64,000 nt of DNA from Blastocatellia bacterium (GTDB taxonomy: Bacteria > Acidobacteriota > Blastocatellia > Pyrinomonadales > Pyrinomonadaceae), in assembly GCA_003487805.1 (NCBI GenBank), contig DNNE01000060.1, positions 5,330-69,329 of the forward strand, read 5' to 3'. Within the stretch, counting starts at the first letter, position 1. The number at the start of each line of letters is the position of its first letter. Made by a program: the position numbers and the translations under genes. The notes beneath the pieces were generated by a model. The model did no database searches, was not told the origin of the DNA, and saw only the letters and a list, made by a program, of their open reading frames with translations. Positions 9,453 through 19,649 of the stretch are shown here, piece after piece.

Positions 9453-9472
9453 TGACACGATTAGTGGCACAA
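9453..9472 (+). repeat. TGACACnATTAGTnGCACA repeat, copy 1
   Basis: TGACACGATTAGTGGCACAA here matches 36961-36980 at 17 of 20 bases. Both copies lie in gene-free DNA; this one is 310 bp beyond the tRNA-Lys fragment. It may mark an element end. Confidence 0.45.
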
Positions 9473-9753
9473 ATTTTTCCGATAAAGCATTCACGCTCGA
9501 AATCGAACCGGTGAATAAAGGTTTTGCAGTTATCAAGAAGCTGTTTGCTCAAGCTCGCCCTACGTGTTCATACGTGCATTCTCATTGATGTTCGCGCCAG
9601 CCAAGTTTGCTTACGGTCGCCCAAATTTGCTTACGTTGCGATTGGTAGTGACCCAACAGCGACCCAAGAAAGTCGGGATGCGCGATCGGTTAGCTGATCA
9701 GGGTTAATAAACATAAGACCCACAAGAAACGAAATTAGTGCATCTTGGGGACG

Positions 9754-11709
9754 CTACTTTGCCGCCTGTACTCGATTAACTAGATCTATGAACCTTGGAT
9801 CCGAGCGCAAGGCGTCGAACATTGGTTCGCCAAGGCTAGAGAGATCAGGAGAATGCTCGCGATATGACTTCTCCAGCCAGAACAATGCGCGGTCCGTATC
9901 GCCTAAGCCGCTATGAACGACAGCAATGCACGTTGGAGAAACGTACTCTCGTAGCGAGCGCTGAATTTCTCCTGCAAGTATTCTTCTTGCCTCGTCGCGC
10001 TCTCCGGCCATGCCGTCTAAATTACCGGCAGTGCATCCGTTTCTTAGATCGTCAGGTAGCCTGACGATGAGCGCGACGGCATCTTTCGGCTTCCCGGCTT
10101 TCATATAGGTTTGGGCCAGACCTTGCAGAGCCATTGGAAAGTCCGGGTTAAGTTCGAGCGCTTTCTTGTACTCAGTGATCGCTTCGTCATACCGCCGCGC
10201 GCAATAGAAAACATAACCGACATCTGCGTTGATCGGCAGCGAGAGCGGGTCGCCCTCCCGGGCTCGCTGAATCTCCTCGATAGCCTGTTCTGGTTTATTA
10301 AGACCGAGTAGATGCAGCGCATACCAATGATGGGCCGTCGCGTATTTAGGATTCAGCGCGATGGCTCGCCGGTATTCTGTCTCAGCCAGCTGCCAGTTCC
10401 ATTCGTTCTCAGCCACCGCCGCCAATGAGGTGTGGGCTTCTGAGAGTGTGTCGTCGAGTTGCACCGCCTTCTCGGCAGCCTGTCGCGCTTTCACAAACGC
10501 TTCATTAGACGACATGGGCGTGTACCAGTAGCTCATCACGTAACTATCGGCGAGCCCTGAATACGCGAGAGCAAAATTGGGATCCATTTCGATAGAATCT
10601 GCGAACGAGCTAATGGCTTTATCGAGCGCGTGGGGAATGGTCCTTTCGTTCCAATAGTACCGACCCTTCAAATAGGCCTCGTAAGCATCCCTGCTATTCG
10701 TCTGATGGCGCACGAGTTTTTGTTCAGTTTGAGCGTTCAGCTTGAGCTTCAGACCTGAAGTAACGCCGCGCGCGAGGTCGTCTTGGATGGCGAAGATATC
10801 ACCGGAAGGGCGCTCGTAGTTTTCACTAGCCCATAAGACACGACCGTCGTCTGTGCTAACCAGTCTTACCGCGACGCGAATGTTCTTATCTGTTTTGTTA
10901 AGGGTGCCTTCCAGGACAGCCCCTACGCCTAATCTCTTACCCACTTCTCGTGGATCTATTTCTTTGTCTTTAAAGTCGAAGGCCGAGCCTCGCGAAATAA
11001 CTTTCAGTCCGTCGATCTTCGAAAGCGAGTTGATCAGAGTTTCAGAGAGTCCATCGCTCAAGTATTCGTTCGCCGCGTCGCCGGTTAGATTTTTGAGAGG
11101 TAGAACGGCAATCGAGTTCACCGGCGGACTTGGTGCGCTATTCATGCGTCGATCGATAACCAGCGCAGCTACCGCAGTGACGGTAATAACCGAACATGCG
11201 ACTACTGCCAGCATTGCTCGACGGGACATCTTGCTGGCCGCGAGAGTTACTCGACTGACTGGCGCGGGAACATTGACGACGGCTTCACTCGTTGGCTCGG
11301 AACTGTGTATCTCTTCCTGTTCGACGACGATCTTGACGCCGCGCGTCCTTTCAATTTCCACGATTGATCCATCATCAACCAGTTTTTCTTCCAGCGGCCC
11401 GACATATCGATAGCCTTCCGCATAGCGCGTCTCGATGAAGCGCGGCTGGTCCATTTGGTCGTTCAGTGCCTTGCGAATTTTGCCAACGCATTTGGTAAGG
11501 GTGATGTCATAAACGTCGCGCCCTTCCCAAAAAAGTTCGAGCAATTCGGAGCGGCTCACTAGTCGATCCCGGTGTTCGATTAAATAGAGGAGAACCTGGA
11601 AGGGACGGTGCGGCAAGTGAACTGCTTGGCCGTTGTGTAGGAGCAGCCGCGTGTCGGGCTCCAACCTATACCCGTTCAGGATAAATCTCTTTCTTACTTC
11701 CGCAGCCAT
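9754..11709 (-). CDS. CadC-like membrane regulator: winged helix, TM, TolB-like domain, TPRs
   Basis: From ATG 11709 the protein has 651 residues; a TTG ten codons upstream is the alternative start. An OmpR/PhoB-type winged-helix DNA-binding domain covers about residues 10-105 (RPFQVLLYLIEHRDRLVSR, then TRYAEGYRYVG). One membrane segment follows near 165-185. A TolB/FlgO-like domain (AVLPLKNLTGDAANEYLSDG) spans about 200-330, and tetratricopeptide repeats fill about 345-640. This layout is a one-component, membrane-anchored transcription regulator as in CadC, with periplasmic sensing by the TolB/TPR part; many acidobacterial genomes hold such proteins. The target is unknown. It is transcribed away from the giant YD protein gene at 12147, which could be one target. 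Confidence 0.9.
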   Translation of the reverse strand: MAAEVRKRFILNGYRLEPDTRLLLHNGQAVHLPHRPFQVLLYLIEHRDRLVSRSELLELFWEGRDVYDITLTKCVGKIRKALNDQMDQPRFIETRYAEGYRYVGPLEEKLVDDGSIVEIERTRGVKIVVEQEEIHSSEPTSEAVVNVPAPVSRVTLAASKMSRRAMLAVVACSVITVTAVAALVIDRRMNSAPSPPVNSIAVLPLKNLTGDAANEYLSDGLSETLINSLSKIDGLKVISRGSAFDFKDKEIDPREVGKRLGVGAVLEGTLNKTDKNIRVAVRLVSTDDGRVLWASENYERPSGDIFAIQDDLARGVTSGLKLKLNAQTEQKLVRHQTNSRDAYEAYLKGRYYWNERTIPHALDKAISSFADSIEMDPNFALAYSGLADSYVMSYWYTPMSSNEAFVKARQAAEKAVQLDDTLSEAHTSLAAVAENEWNWQLAETEYRRAIALNPKYATAHHWYALHLLGLNKPEQAIEEIQRAREGDPLSLPINADVGYVFYCARRYDEAITEYKKALELNPDFPMALQGLAQTYMKAGKPKDAVALIVRLPDDLRNGCTAGNLDGMAGERDEARRILAGEIQRSLREYVSPTCIAVVHSGLGDTDRALFWLEKSYREHSPDLSSLGEPMFDALRSDPRFIDLVNRVQAAK

Positions 11710-11739
11710 TTTCTTAACTCGACCGTCAGGATTCAGCAA

Positions 11740-12146
11740 AAAGCCTAATGTCTTTCCAATTATTTCCTGATTTTTTCAGGATTCAAATTGGATCGTCGTC
11801 TAGAGTCAGCGACCTGGCAACTGCTCAAGGGATTAACGACGGCGAATGTCAGCGTCCAGATTCTATCACCATGGCCACTATCACCAGAAGAAGAGTAGAG
11901 ATCATTGCCTTCGAACAGGAACGAATCACCCGGCGCCTGGCGTCGCAGTCCTGTCCGGAATGCCAACAAGCAAACGAGCGCCACCGCGATTCACTTACGC
12001 TGCCCGTTCGATCCAAAGCGCGACGGGTGTATCACTGGCTCGCAATTCTTATACGCCGAACGGGTTTGACCTAATGAAGGATCGCGAGAGCCGATGAAAA
12101 ATAAGCAGTCTCATTAGATGGTCTTCTATGTAACTAACGCCAAATT
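11740..12146. other. Divergent intergenic region
   Basis: About 400 bases separate the CadC-like regulator and the YD-repeat gene. A small hairpin TCCTGA/TCAGGA with a T-rich loop lies at about 11766-11781. Short frames exist (for example 11846-12097) but lack a ribosome site and coding character. Both flanking promoters must be here, yet no convincing pair of hexamers stands out. Confidence 0.5.
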
Positions 12147-15100
12147 ATGAATAGCGAACATCTGAAAACATTTCCGCGGCGATTGTTGATTGTCATTGGA
12201 CTCGGGGCACTGCTGGTCACCTCGACGCTCGTTCTAATGCGTTCTTCACAAGGGGCAAGACTTGCTCTAAGGAGCGCGTCGACAAGGTCACTACCTGATA
12301 AAGCAAGTCCAAGCAAAAACTCGTTTGCTAGTGTTTCGGTACCGGCGGCAGCAACGCTTCAGTTCAGCTCATCCAGTTATGTCGTCGGAGAAGGTGATGG
12401 CAGCTCGACTATTACCGTCACGCGGACGGGTGATATGTCGAGCGCAGTCACACTTGATTATGCGACTTCTGACGGCACGGCTTCAGAACGATCAGACTAT
12501 ACGGCGGCGTTGGGAACGCTTCGTTTTGCGGCGGGCGAAACCAGCAAGAGTTTTCTGGTACTGATAACCGACGATCAATCGGTCGAAGGTAATGAGACGG
12601 TTAACCTTACTCTTTCAAATCCAACCGGAGGAGCAACGCTGGGTGTTCCGAGTGCCGCGGTCTTGACGATCGTGGACAACGACAACTTGATTGGAGCTGT
12701 AAATCCGATCGATCTCTCACCATTTTTCGTCCGCCAGCACTATCTCGATTTTCTCAATCGCGAAGTGGATGCTTCGGGGTTCGCCTTCTGGCAGAACAAC
12801 ATTGAGCAGTGCGGCAGCGATCCACAATGTCGAGAGGTGCAACGCATTAACACCTCGGCAGCTTTTTTTGTTTCTATAGAATTTCAGAACACCGGCTACT
12901 TCATCTATCGGCTGCATCAGACGGCGTTCGCTTCGGGTGAAACATTGCAGTTGCGACGGTTCCTGCCTGACACCCAGGAGATTAGTCACGGCGTTGTTGT
13001 AGGCCAGGGCGACTGGCAGGGGCAGATCGAGGCTAACAAGCAGGCGTTCGTCAGCGAGTTTGTCGTTCGCCCGGAGTTCATGGCTACCTTCCCGAACACT
13101 TTGAGCGCGGCGCAATTCGTTGACGCGCTCAACTCTCACACGCTGGATCCGCAAAATCCCAACAGCGGTGGCGCGCTGACACAAGCCGAGCGAGACCAAC
13201 TGGTTGCCGACTTATCGGCTGCCCGCAAGACACGCGCTGACGTTCTGCGCGCGGTCGCCGAGAATGCCGAGTTGCAGCGCCGCCAGTTCAATAGAGCATT
13301 CGTTTATATGCAGTACATTGGCTACCTGCGCCGCAATCCGAATGATCCGCCTGACGGGAATTTCAACGGCTACAACTTTTGGCTTGGCAAGCTGAATCAA
13401 TTCAATGGCAACTACATTCAGGCTGAGATGGTCAAAGCTTTTCTTAGTTCGACCGAGTATAGGAGTCGCTTTCAACCAACGTCTGCTCCAACTCCGACAC
13501 CAACGCCGACAGCAACCCCGACGCCAACGCCGACACTACCACCCGATCCCGGCAGCGTGGCTCCGCCAATCGATCAGACGATATCGACGACGGTCTTTGA
13601 TTCGACTTCATTTCTCTATACTGGTAATCCTCCGATTCAAACGGGCGTGGCTCCGGGAACGATCAAACCGATCCAGGCGGCAGTCCTGCGCGGTCGGGTT
13701 GTCGATCGCAGTAACGCGCCTTTGCCGGGAGTGACGATTACCATCCTCAATCATGCTGAGTTTGGCCAGACGTTGAGTCGTGCCGATGGGATGTTCGACA
13801 TGGCGGTCAACGGCGGTGGACTGTTAACGGTGAACTATGCGAAAGCCGGCTTCATGCCGGTGCAGCGACAGATGGATGTTCCGTGGCAGGACTACATGAT
13901 GGTCCATAATGTCGTGCTATTGCCCTTTGATAACGCGGTGACGACCATTGATCTCAACTCAAGCACACCCGTACAGGTTGCACAGGGCACGACGATGACT
14001 GATACGTCGGGCAGTCGGCGCGCCACGCTTATGTTTAAGCAAGGCACAACAGCGACGATGACCCTACCAAATAATTCGAGTCAACCGTTGACGACAATGC
14101 ACGTGCGCGCGACCGAGTACACGGTTGGCGCGATGGGGCCAACTGCGATGCCGGGTGATCTGCCGGCGGCAAGTCAATACACCTACGCATCAGAGTACAG
14201 TGTTGATGAAGCAGTTGCGGCCAACGCTATCAGTATTACCTTCAATCAACCGGTCGTTCAGTACAATGAAAACTTTCTCAACTTTCCGGCGGGCACGATC
14301 ATACCTTCGGGCTCTTACGACAAAACGAGCGGCATCTGGATGCCTTCGGCCAACGGTCTGGTCGTCAAGGTTCTGAGTGTCACCAGCGGATCGGTGAATC
14401 TCGACATCGACGGCAGCGGCAATCCCGCTAGCGACTCGGCATTAACCGCGATTGGCATCAACGCAGCCGAACGTCAGCAACTCGCCGGGCTCTATCAACC
14501 GGGCCAGTCGCTTTGGCGCGTGCCGCTCAATCACTTCTCTGGTTGGGACTCGAACTGGGGCTGGGGGCCACCGGCGGGCGCTGCACCGCCAGGAGGACCA
14601 GGGGGACCCACCGGCGGCCCGCCCTCTGCCGGCGGCCCAGGGAAACAGGGATGTGAAGACTGTCCAACCTGTCCATGTGATGAGAAAAAGGCGAGCACCA
14701 TCGGCCTGATAGGACAAACGTTGAGTGAAGAAGCAGACCTCACCGGCACGCCTTTTTCCCTACGCTATGACAGCGACCGCACTCAGGGTTACAGAGCTGC
14801 TTACACGCTTAACATTCCTTTGAGCGGCGCAACTCTGCCCGGCCCAGTCAAGCGCATCGATTTGACTGTGACTGTTGCCGGACGCATGTTCACACAGAGC
14901 TATCCGGCCCAGCCCAACCAGACCGCGACCTTTACGTGGGACGGTCTCGACGCTTACATGCGCGTCGTGCAAGGACAGCAGATCGCAGTCATAGACATTG
15001 GTAACGTTTACGATGGCTCGTATCAGCAAACCGGAGAATTCGGCTACAACGGCAACGGCCTGCCCATTACCGCTGACCGTACGCGGCAGGAAATCACGCT

Positions 15101-18100
15101 GCATCAGATTCAACGCGCGCCTGTTGGAACCTTCGATTATCATCCGCAAGCACTGGGTGGCTGGAGCCTGAGCGTGCATCACGTTTATGACCCCATCGGT
15201 CGCGTGCTCTATCAAGGCGATGGCACGCGCCGCGATGTGCAGAGCGTGAATGCCGTAATTGAAACCGTGGCGGGCACAGGCGAACTGCCTTCGCAGTCTT
15301 GCAGTAATAATAATGTGGACGCGAAGACGGCCTGTCTGGACGCTCCGTTTGGCATAGCCACCGCGCCGGACGGCACTTTCTATTTCGCCGACACCCACCA
15401 GAATCGCATCTTTCGCGTGACGACGAACGGCATTCTCAACGTCTTCGCCGGCACAGGCACATGCGGCTTTAGCGGCGATGGCGGCCAGGCCACGAACGCG
15501 CAGATCTGCGGGCCTGAGGGGATCTCGCTGTCACGCGACGGCAGCCTCTATTTTGCAGATTTCGGTAATCACCGGATCAGGCGTATCGGGACGGGCGGCA
15601 TCATTACCACGGTCGCGGGTAATGGCACGGCAGGGTCAGGCGGCGACGGCGGACCGGCGACGCAGGCTCAAGTGAGTAATCCTCTTGACGTGACCGTCGG
15701 CCCCGACGGCACCTTCTACATCGCGGACGCCAACAATCACCGCGTCCGGCGTGTTGATCCGGCAGGCGTCATCACCACGGCTGCGGGCACAGGCTCGTGC
15801 AGTTTCAGTGGCGACGGCGGCCAGGGCGCGCAAGCCGGGCTTTGTTTTCCCGAAGGGGTAGCGGTGGGCATCAACGGCGAATTGTTTATCGCGGACACAG
15901 GCAATCGACTCGTGCGGCGCGTAACAGTTGACGGCAAAATTACTACCGTCGCGGGCACGCCGGGACAACAAGTATGCGCTAACTCGACCGACGCCTGTGG
16001 CGATGGCGGCCCGGCGGCGCAGGCCCAGTTTGGCGCGCCTGTCAGCCTCAACGTCGCCGCGGACGGCAGCCTCTACATCAACGATCCGGGCATCAAACGC
16101 ATTCGCCGCATCGCGCCCGACGGCAACATCACAACCATTGCGGGCAGCGGTAACGGTTGCTCTTCGACCACCGCCGCGTGCGGTGAAAGCGGCCCGGCGC
16201 AGCGCGCCGATCTCGGCTTCGGCGGCAATGGCCCGCAGCGCATCAGTCTGCTGCCCGACGGCAGCTTCTACGTCGCCGAGACCGCGACCCATCGCGTGCG
16301 CCACGTGGGCCTACCTTTGCCCGGCTTCACTGCTACTGCTATTACAATCCCATCGGAAGACGGCAACGAGCTTTACGTCTTCGATTCCAATGGGCGACAC
16401 CTACGCACTGTCAACACGCTGACGGGCGCGAACCTTTACACGTTCGCTTATGACAGCGCAGGACGTTTGAGCACCGTCATGGATGGCGATGCCAACGTGA
16501 CCACGATCCAGCGTGATGGCTCGGGCAACGCCACGGCTATTGTTGGCCCTTTCGGTCAAAGCACCGCGTTGAGCCTTGATGCCAATGGCTTTCTCACCCG
16601 CATCACCGATCCGGTGGGCCAAGTCTCTCAGTTCGTTTACACGACACAGGGCTTGATGACCAGTAAGCAAGACCCGCGCGGAAATCAAAGTACCTACACC
16701 TACGATGCAGTCGGCAGGCTCGCGCGCGACACCGATGCGGCCACGGGTTTCTTTGCTCTTTCGCGCACAGATCAAGGGTTGAATTACACGGTCACGCGCA
16801 ACACCGCCCTCGGACGGTTGAAACTTTTTGCGATGCAATTTCCGGCGAACGGCGATGTCAAACGCGTTGCCACGCTGCCCGACGGCACAACATCACAGTC
16901 AATCAATCGCGCGAACGGCACGATAACGTCCATCGCACCAGATGGCATGACGAGGAATGTTACGCAGGGGCCGGACCCGCGTTGGAAAATGCAGTCGCCC
17001 ATCAATGCATCCGTCACCGTCACGACGCCGGGCAATCTTAATTTCAATCAGACATTCGCCCGCACCGTCACGCTGTCGAACGCGAACGACCCGCTGAGCC
17101 TGACGGCGCAGACCGATACGACCAGTGTCAATGGGCAAACCTATAACAGCGTCTTCACGACGGCGACCAAGACCTTCGCCTTCACGTCGCCGATCGGACG
17201 TCAGGGCGCAAGCACAATTGACGCGCAGGGGCGCATCACGCAAGCGCAGTTCGGCGGACTGAATGCGAGCAATTACGTTTACGATTCGCGCGGACGCTTG
17301 TCCACTGCAACTTTCGGTGCGGGCGCGGAAACGCGCGCGTACAATCTGAGTTACAACAGCGCAGGCTTCCTTTCGTCAATCACCGATCCGCTTAGTCGCG
17401 CTGAGAGTTACCTCTACGATTCGGCAGGTCGCATCACGCAAAGAACCCTCCGCGATGGTCGCGTCATCGCTTTTGGATACGACGCTAACGGCAATCTGAT
17501 TTCAATCACGCCGCCCGGCCGATCCGCGCATAGTTTCACTTTCAATGCAGTGAATCTCGGCACGTCTTACACCGCGCCGAACCTTGGCGGCAATAGCCAG
17601 ACGACTTATGCCTACAATCTTGATCGGCAACTTACGACCATCACGCGCCCTGACGCGCAAGTTTTGAATTTCAGTTATGACACTGCCGGGAGGTTAAGCG
17701 CGCTGACTATTCCGGGCGGGCAGTACAGTTATGCTTACAACGCGACGACCGGGAATCTCGCCAGCATCACCGCGCCCGGCAGCAACACACTCTCGTACAC
17801 GTTTGATGGGTCGTTACTAACACGAACGACCTGGGCCGGCACGATCACAGGTAACGTCAGCCGCACCTTCGACAACTTCTTCCGCGCCGCATCGCAAAGC
17901 GTGAACGGCGCGAACACCGTCAACTTCACGTATGACAACGATAGTCTGCTCACTAGCGCAGGCAGTCTGACGCTGACACGCAACGCGCAGAACGGGCTTG
18001 TGACCGGCACGACGCTCGGCAATGTAACCGACACAATGGGCTATAACGGCTTCGCGGAGGTGACGAGCTATGCGGCCTCTTTCAACTCGACGCCACTTCT

Positions 18101-19235
18101 AAACGAGCAGTACACGCGCGACAAGCTGGGTCGCATTTCGCAGAAGACTGAAACCATCGGCGGCGCGACGAACACCTATGCTTACACTTACGATCAAGCG
18201 GGACGCCTGACTGCGGTCACTTTGAACGGCGCGGGCACTCCCTCTGTGACTTACAGCTACGACAGCAACAGCAATCGCACCAGCGCCAATTTCAACGGCA
18301 CGCCGATCAATGGAACGTATGACGCGCAGGATCGGCTGACGCAGTACGGCGTGACAAGTTATACCTATACGGCAAACGGCGAGCTGCAGAGCAAAACCGA
18401 AGCAGCGGCGACAACGCAGTACAGCTATGACGTGCTCGGTAACTTAACGCACGTCACTCTCCCGAACGCGACGCAAATCGATTACGTGATCGATGGACAG
18501 AACCGGCGCATTGGAAAGAAAGTCAACGGCACGCTCACGCAAGGCTTTTTGTATGACGGCCAATTGAGAATCGTTGCCGAACTCGACGGGAGTAACAATG
18601 TGGTTCGTCGCTTCGTCTATGGCAGCCGCAGCAATATACCGGACTACATGATTAAAGGTGGTGTGACCTATCGCATCATCTCTGACACTCTCGGTAGCCC
18701 GCGCCTGGTCGTCGATATCAATACCGGTACAGTTGCGCAGGAGATTGATTACGACGATTTTGGCGTGGTGATGAACGATACGAACCCCGGCTTCCAGCCA
18801 TTCGGGATTGCGGGCGGAGTATACGATAAGGACACGGGACTGGTGCGCTTCGGCGCGCGTGATTACGACGCGCAGACGGGACGGTGGACGGCGAAAGACC
18901 CGATCCTGTTTGATGGCGGAGACACCAACCTCTATGGGTATGTCTTAAATGATCCGGTGAACTTTACTGATCGGACGGGGCTGAAGTATAGCGGCTTCGA
19001 CAATGGAGCCAGCAACATCCTTAACGACGAACCCTTTCCTTCCTCAGATCCTCCGCCACAATATGGCCCACTCTTCCCCCCGGACTACTTCAAACCGAAG
19101 AAGCGCAAGCCGTGTCCGGTCGAAACCGACTCGGAAAGGGCCATAAGAAGGAGTCTGGAAGATTCGGAGCAAGAGGAAAGAACGCGTAATGCTGCAGAGA
19201 TTGCTGCCGCACTTGATCCTTTGGCAGGACCCTAG
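12147..19235 (+). CDS. Teneurin-like secreted YD-repeat/RHS protein
   Basis: This is a 2362-residue protein. An N-terminal membrane or signal segment (about 10-30) is followed by a Calx-beta domain (about 70-180), a DUF4214 domain (about 190-440, starting FFVRQHYLDFLNREVD), a Thr-Pro linker (445-468), a carboxypeptidase-regulatory-like beta sandwich (about 511-578), a Gly/Pro-rich stretch with a Cys cluster (about 810-850), NHL-type propeller repeats (about 1040-1390, recurring TxAGTG and FSGDGG), many YD repeats (about 1420-2180), and an RHS core (DTLGSPRLV to DPVNFTDRTGL, about 2178-2280). The last about 80 residues are a short, charged tip. NHL followed by YD and RHS core is the order of animal teneurins. 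YD barrels encapsulate C-terminal tips; here the tip has no recognisable toxin. A surface or secreted role is likely. Confidence 0.93.
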   Translation: MNSEHLKTFPRRLLIVIGLGALLVTSTLVLMRSSQGARLALRSASTRSLPDKASPSKNSFASVSVPAAATLQFSSSSYVVGEGDGSSTITVTRTGDMSSAVTLDYATSDGTASERSDYTAALGTLRFAAGETSKSFLVLITDDQSVEGNETVNLTLSNPTGGATLGVPSAAVLTIVDNDNLIGAVNPIDLSPFFVRQHYLDFLNREVDASGFAFWQNNIEQCGSDPQCREVQRINTSAAFFVSIEFQNTGYFIYRLHQTAFASGETLQLRRFLPDTQEISHGVVVGQGDWQGQIEANKQAFVSEFVVRPEFMATFPNTLSAAQFVDALNSHTLDPQNPNSGGALTQAERDQLVADLSAARKTRADVLRAVAENAELQRRQFNRAFVYMQYIGYLRRNPNDPPDGNFNGYNFWLGKLNQFNGNYIQAEMVKAFLSSTEYRSRFQPTSAPTPTPTPTATPTPTPTLPPDPGSVAPPIDQTISTTVFDSTSFLYTGNPPIQTGVAPGTIKPIQAAVLRGRVVDRSNAPLPGVTITILNHAEFGQTLSRADGMFDMAVNGGGLLTVNYAKAGFMPVQRQMDVPWQDYMMVHNVVLLPFDNAVTTIDLNSSTPVQVAQGTTMTDTSGSRRATLMFKQGTTATMTLPNNSSQPLTTMHVRATEYTVGAMGPTAMPGDLPAASQYTYASEYSVDEAVAANAISITFNQPVVQYNENFLNFPAGTIIPSGSYDKTSGIWMPSANGLVVKVLSVTSGSVNLDIDGSGNPASDSALTAIGINAAERQQLAGLYQPGQSLWRVPLNHFSGWDSNWGWGPPAGAAPPGGPGGPTGGPPSAGGPGKQGCEDCPTCPCDEKKASTIGLIGQTLSEEADLTGTPFSLRYDSDRTQGYRAAYTLNIPLSGATLPGPVKRIDLTVTVAGRMFTQSYPAQPNQTATFTWDGLDAYMRVVQGQQIAVIDIGNVYDGSYQQTGEFGYNGNGLPITADRTRQEITLHQIQRAPVGTFDYHPQALGGWSLSVHHVYDPIGRVLYQGDGTRRDVQSVNAVIETVAGTGELPSQSCSNNNVDAKTACLDAPFGIATAPDGTFYFADTHQNRIFRVTTNGILNVFAGTGTCGFSGDGGQATNAQICGPEGISLSRDGSLYFADFGNHRIRRIGTGGIITTVAGNGTAGSGGDGGPATQAQVSNPLDVTVGPDGTFYIADANNHRVRRVDPAGVITTAAGTGSCSFSGDGGQGAQAGLCFPEGVAVGINGELFIADTGNRLVRRVTVDGKITTVAGTPGQQVCANSTDACGDGGPAAQAQFGAPVSLNVAADGSLYINDPGIKRIRRIAPDGNITTIAGSGNGCSSTTAACGESGPAQRADLGFGGNGPQRISLLPDGSFYVAETATHRVRHVGLPLPGFTATAITIPSEDGNELYVFDSNGRHLRTVNTLTGANLYTFAYDSAGRLSTVMDGDANVTTIQRDGSGNATAIVGPFGQSTALSLDANGFLTRITDPVGQVSQFVYTTQGLMTSKQDPRGNQSTYTYDAVGRLARDTDAATGFFALSRTDQGLNYTVTRNTALGRLKLFAMQFPANGDVKRVATLPDGTTSQSINRANGTITSIAPDGMTRNVTQGPDPRWKMQSPINASVTVTTPGNLNFNQTFARTVTLSNANDPLSLTAQTDTTSVNGQTYNSVFTTATKTFAFTSPIGRQGASTIDAQGRITQAQFGGLNASNYVYDSRGRLSTATFGAGAETRAYNLSYNSAGFLSSITDPLSRAESYLYDSAGRITQRTLRDGRVIAFGYDANGNLISITPPGRSAHSFTFNAVNLGTSYTAPNLGGNSQTTYAYNLDRQLTTITRPDAQVLNFSYDTAGRLSALTIPGGQYSYAYNATTGNLASITAPGSNTLSYTFDGSLLTRTTWAGTITGNVSRTFDNFFRAASQSVNGANTVNFTYDNDSLLTSAGSLTLTRNAQNGLVTGTTLGNVTDTMGYNGFAEVTSYAASFNSTPLLNEQYTRDKLGRISQKTETIGGATNTYAYTYDQAGRLTAVTLNGAGTPSVTYSYDSNSNRTSANFNGTPINGTYDAQDRLTQYGVTSYTYTANGELQSKTEAAATTQYSYDVLGNLTHVTLPNATQIDYVIDGQNRRIGKKVNGTLTQGFLYDGQLRIVAELDGSNNVVRRFVYGSRSNIPDYMIKGGVTYRIISDTLGSPRLVVDINTGTVAQEIDYDDFGVVMNDTNPGFQPFGIAGGVYDKDTGLVRFGARDYDAQTGRWTAKDPILFDGGDTNLYGYVLNDPVNFTDRTGLKYSGFDNGASNILNDEPFPSSDPPPQYGPLFPPDYFKPKKRKPCPVETDSERAIRRSLEDSEQEERTRNAAEIAAALDPLAGP

Positions 19236-19649
19236 ATTCATTCTTTGAACGATCGATCGAAGAAGTGCGGGTAATTCATTTCGCTCCGCCACTATCTTCC
19301 GCAAAAAATGTCGGTGGCGAAGATCAATAAGCGAAGTCATTCGGGAACTGAATCCGATGAAAACAAAGCGACCGCCGGAATCGCGTCAAGACTGAGCGGC
19401 GCGCCCACCAGCAAACACAAAATAAAGAAATACAAGACAATAGAACATAGCGACTTCGCCTTTTCAAAAACCAATCGATATAGTCTTTCATGTACGCTTG
19501 CTTCTTACCGTAAGCGCGCTCCGTTCATTGAGTGATGGAGGCTGCCTTCGCGAACGCCGAGAGCAGTAAGAGTCGATGCGCCTTAGTTCACTTGGCATTG
19601 ATCAAATCCATACAGCGCCATTCCTTACGGCGCTAGGATTGGCGCTAAC
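19236..19649. other. Intergenic region after YD-repeat gene
   Basis: No gene is supported in these 414 bases. A 75-codon frame at 19308-19535 has no ribosome site and no recognisable domain, so I do not call an immunity gene. The palindrome CGATCGATCG lies near 19249. Confidence 0.5.

Larger units (their letters stand above)
8943..9753. other. Gene-free stretch at old integration site
   Basis: No reading frame with coding character is seen in these 811 bases. The stretch holds a hairpin (9025-9032 CCTGCTGA with 9039-9046), a tRNA-Lys 3' half (9097-9143), several short direct repeats (9161-9277) and a TGACAC...GCACA motif (9453-9472). A repeated TTTGCTTACG word also occurs near 9610 and 9630. 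The whole looks like the end of an integrated element that has lost its genes. Confidence 0.6.

Noticed and set aside
11846..12097. 83-codon + strand frame between the CadC-like and YD genes
   Set aside because: No ribosome site and no protein-like pattern.
13480..13550. Short tandem repeat stretch (ACNCCGAC-like units), considered as CRISPR-like or minisatellite
   Set aside because: It codes a Thr-Pro linker in frame; there are no spacers.
15636..16304. Long minus-strand frame inside the NHL part of the YD-repeat gene
   Set aside because: It is antisense to a clearly coding frame, and the low stop frequency follows from the repeated GC-rich codons.
19308..19535. 75-codon frame just after the YD-repeat gene, considered as an immunity gene
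   Set aside because: It has no ribosome site, no domain, and the YD protein's tip does not look like a toxin that would need immunity.
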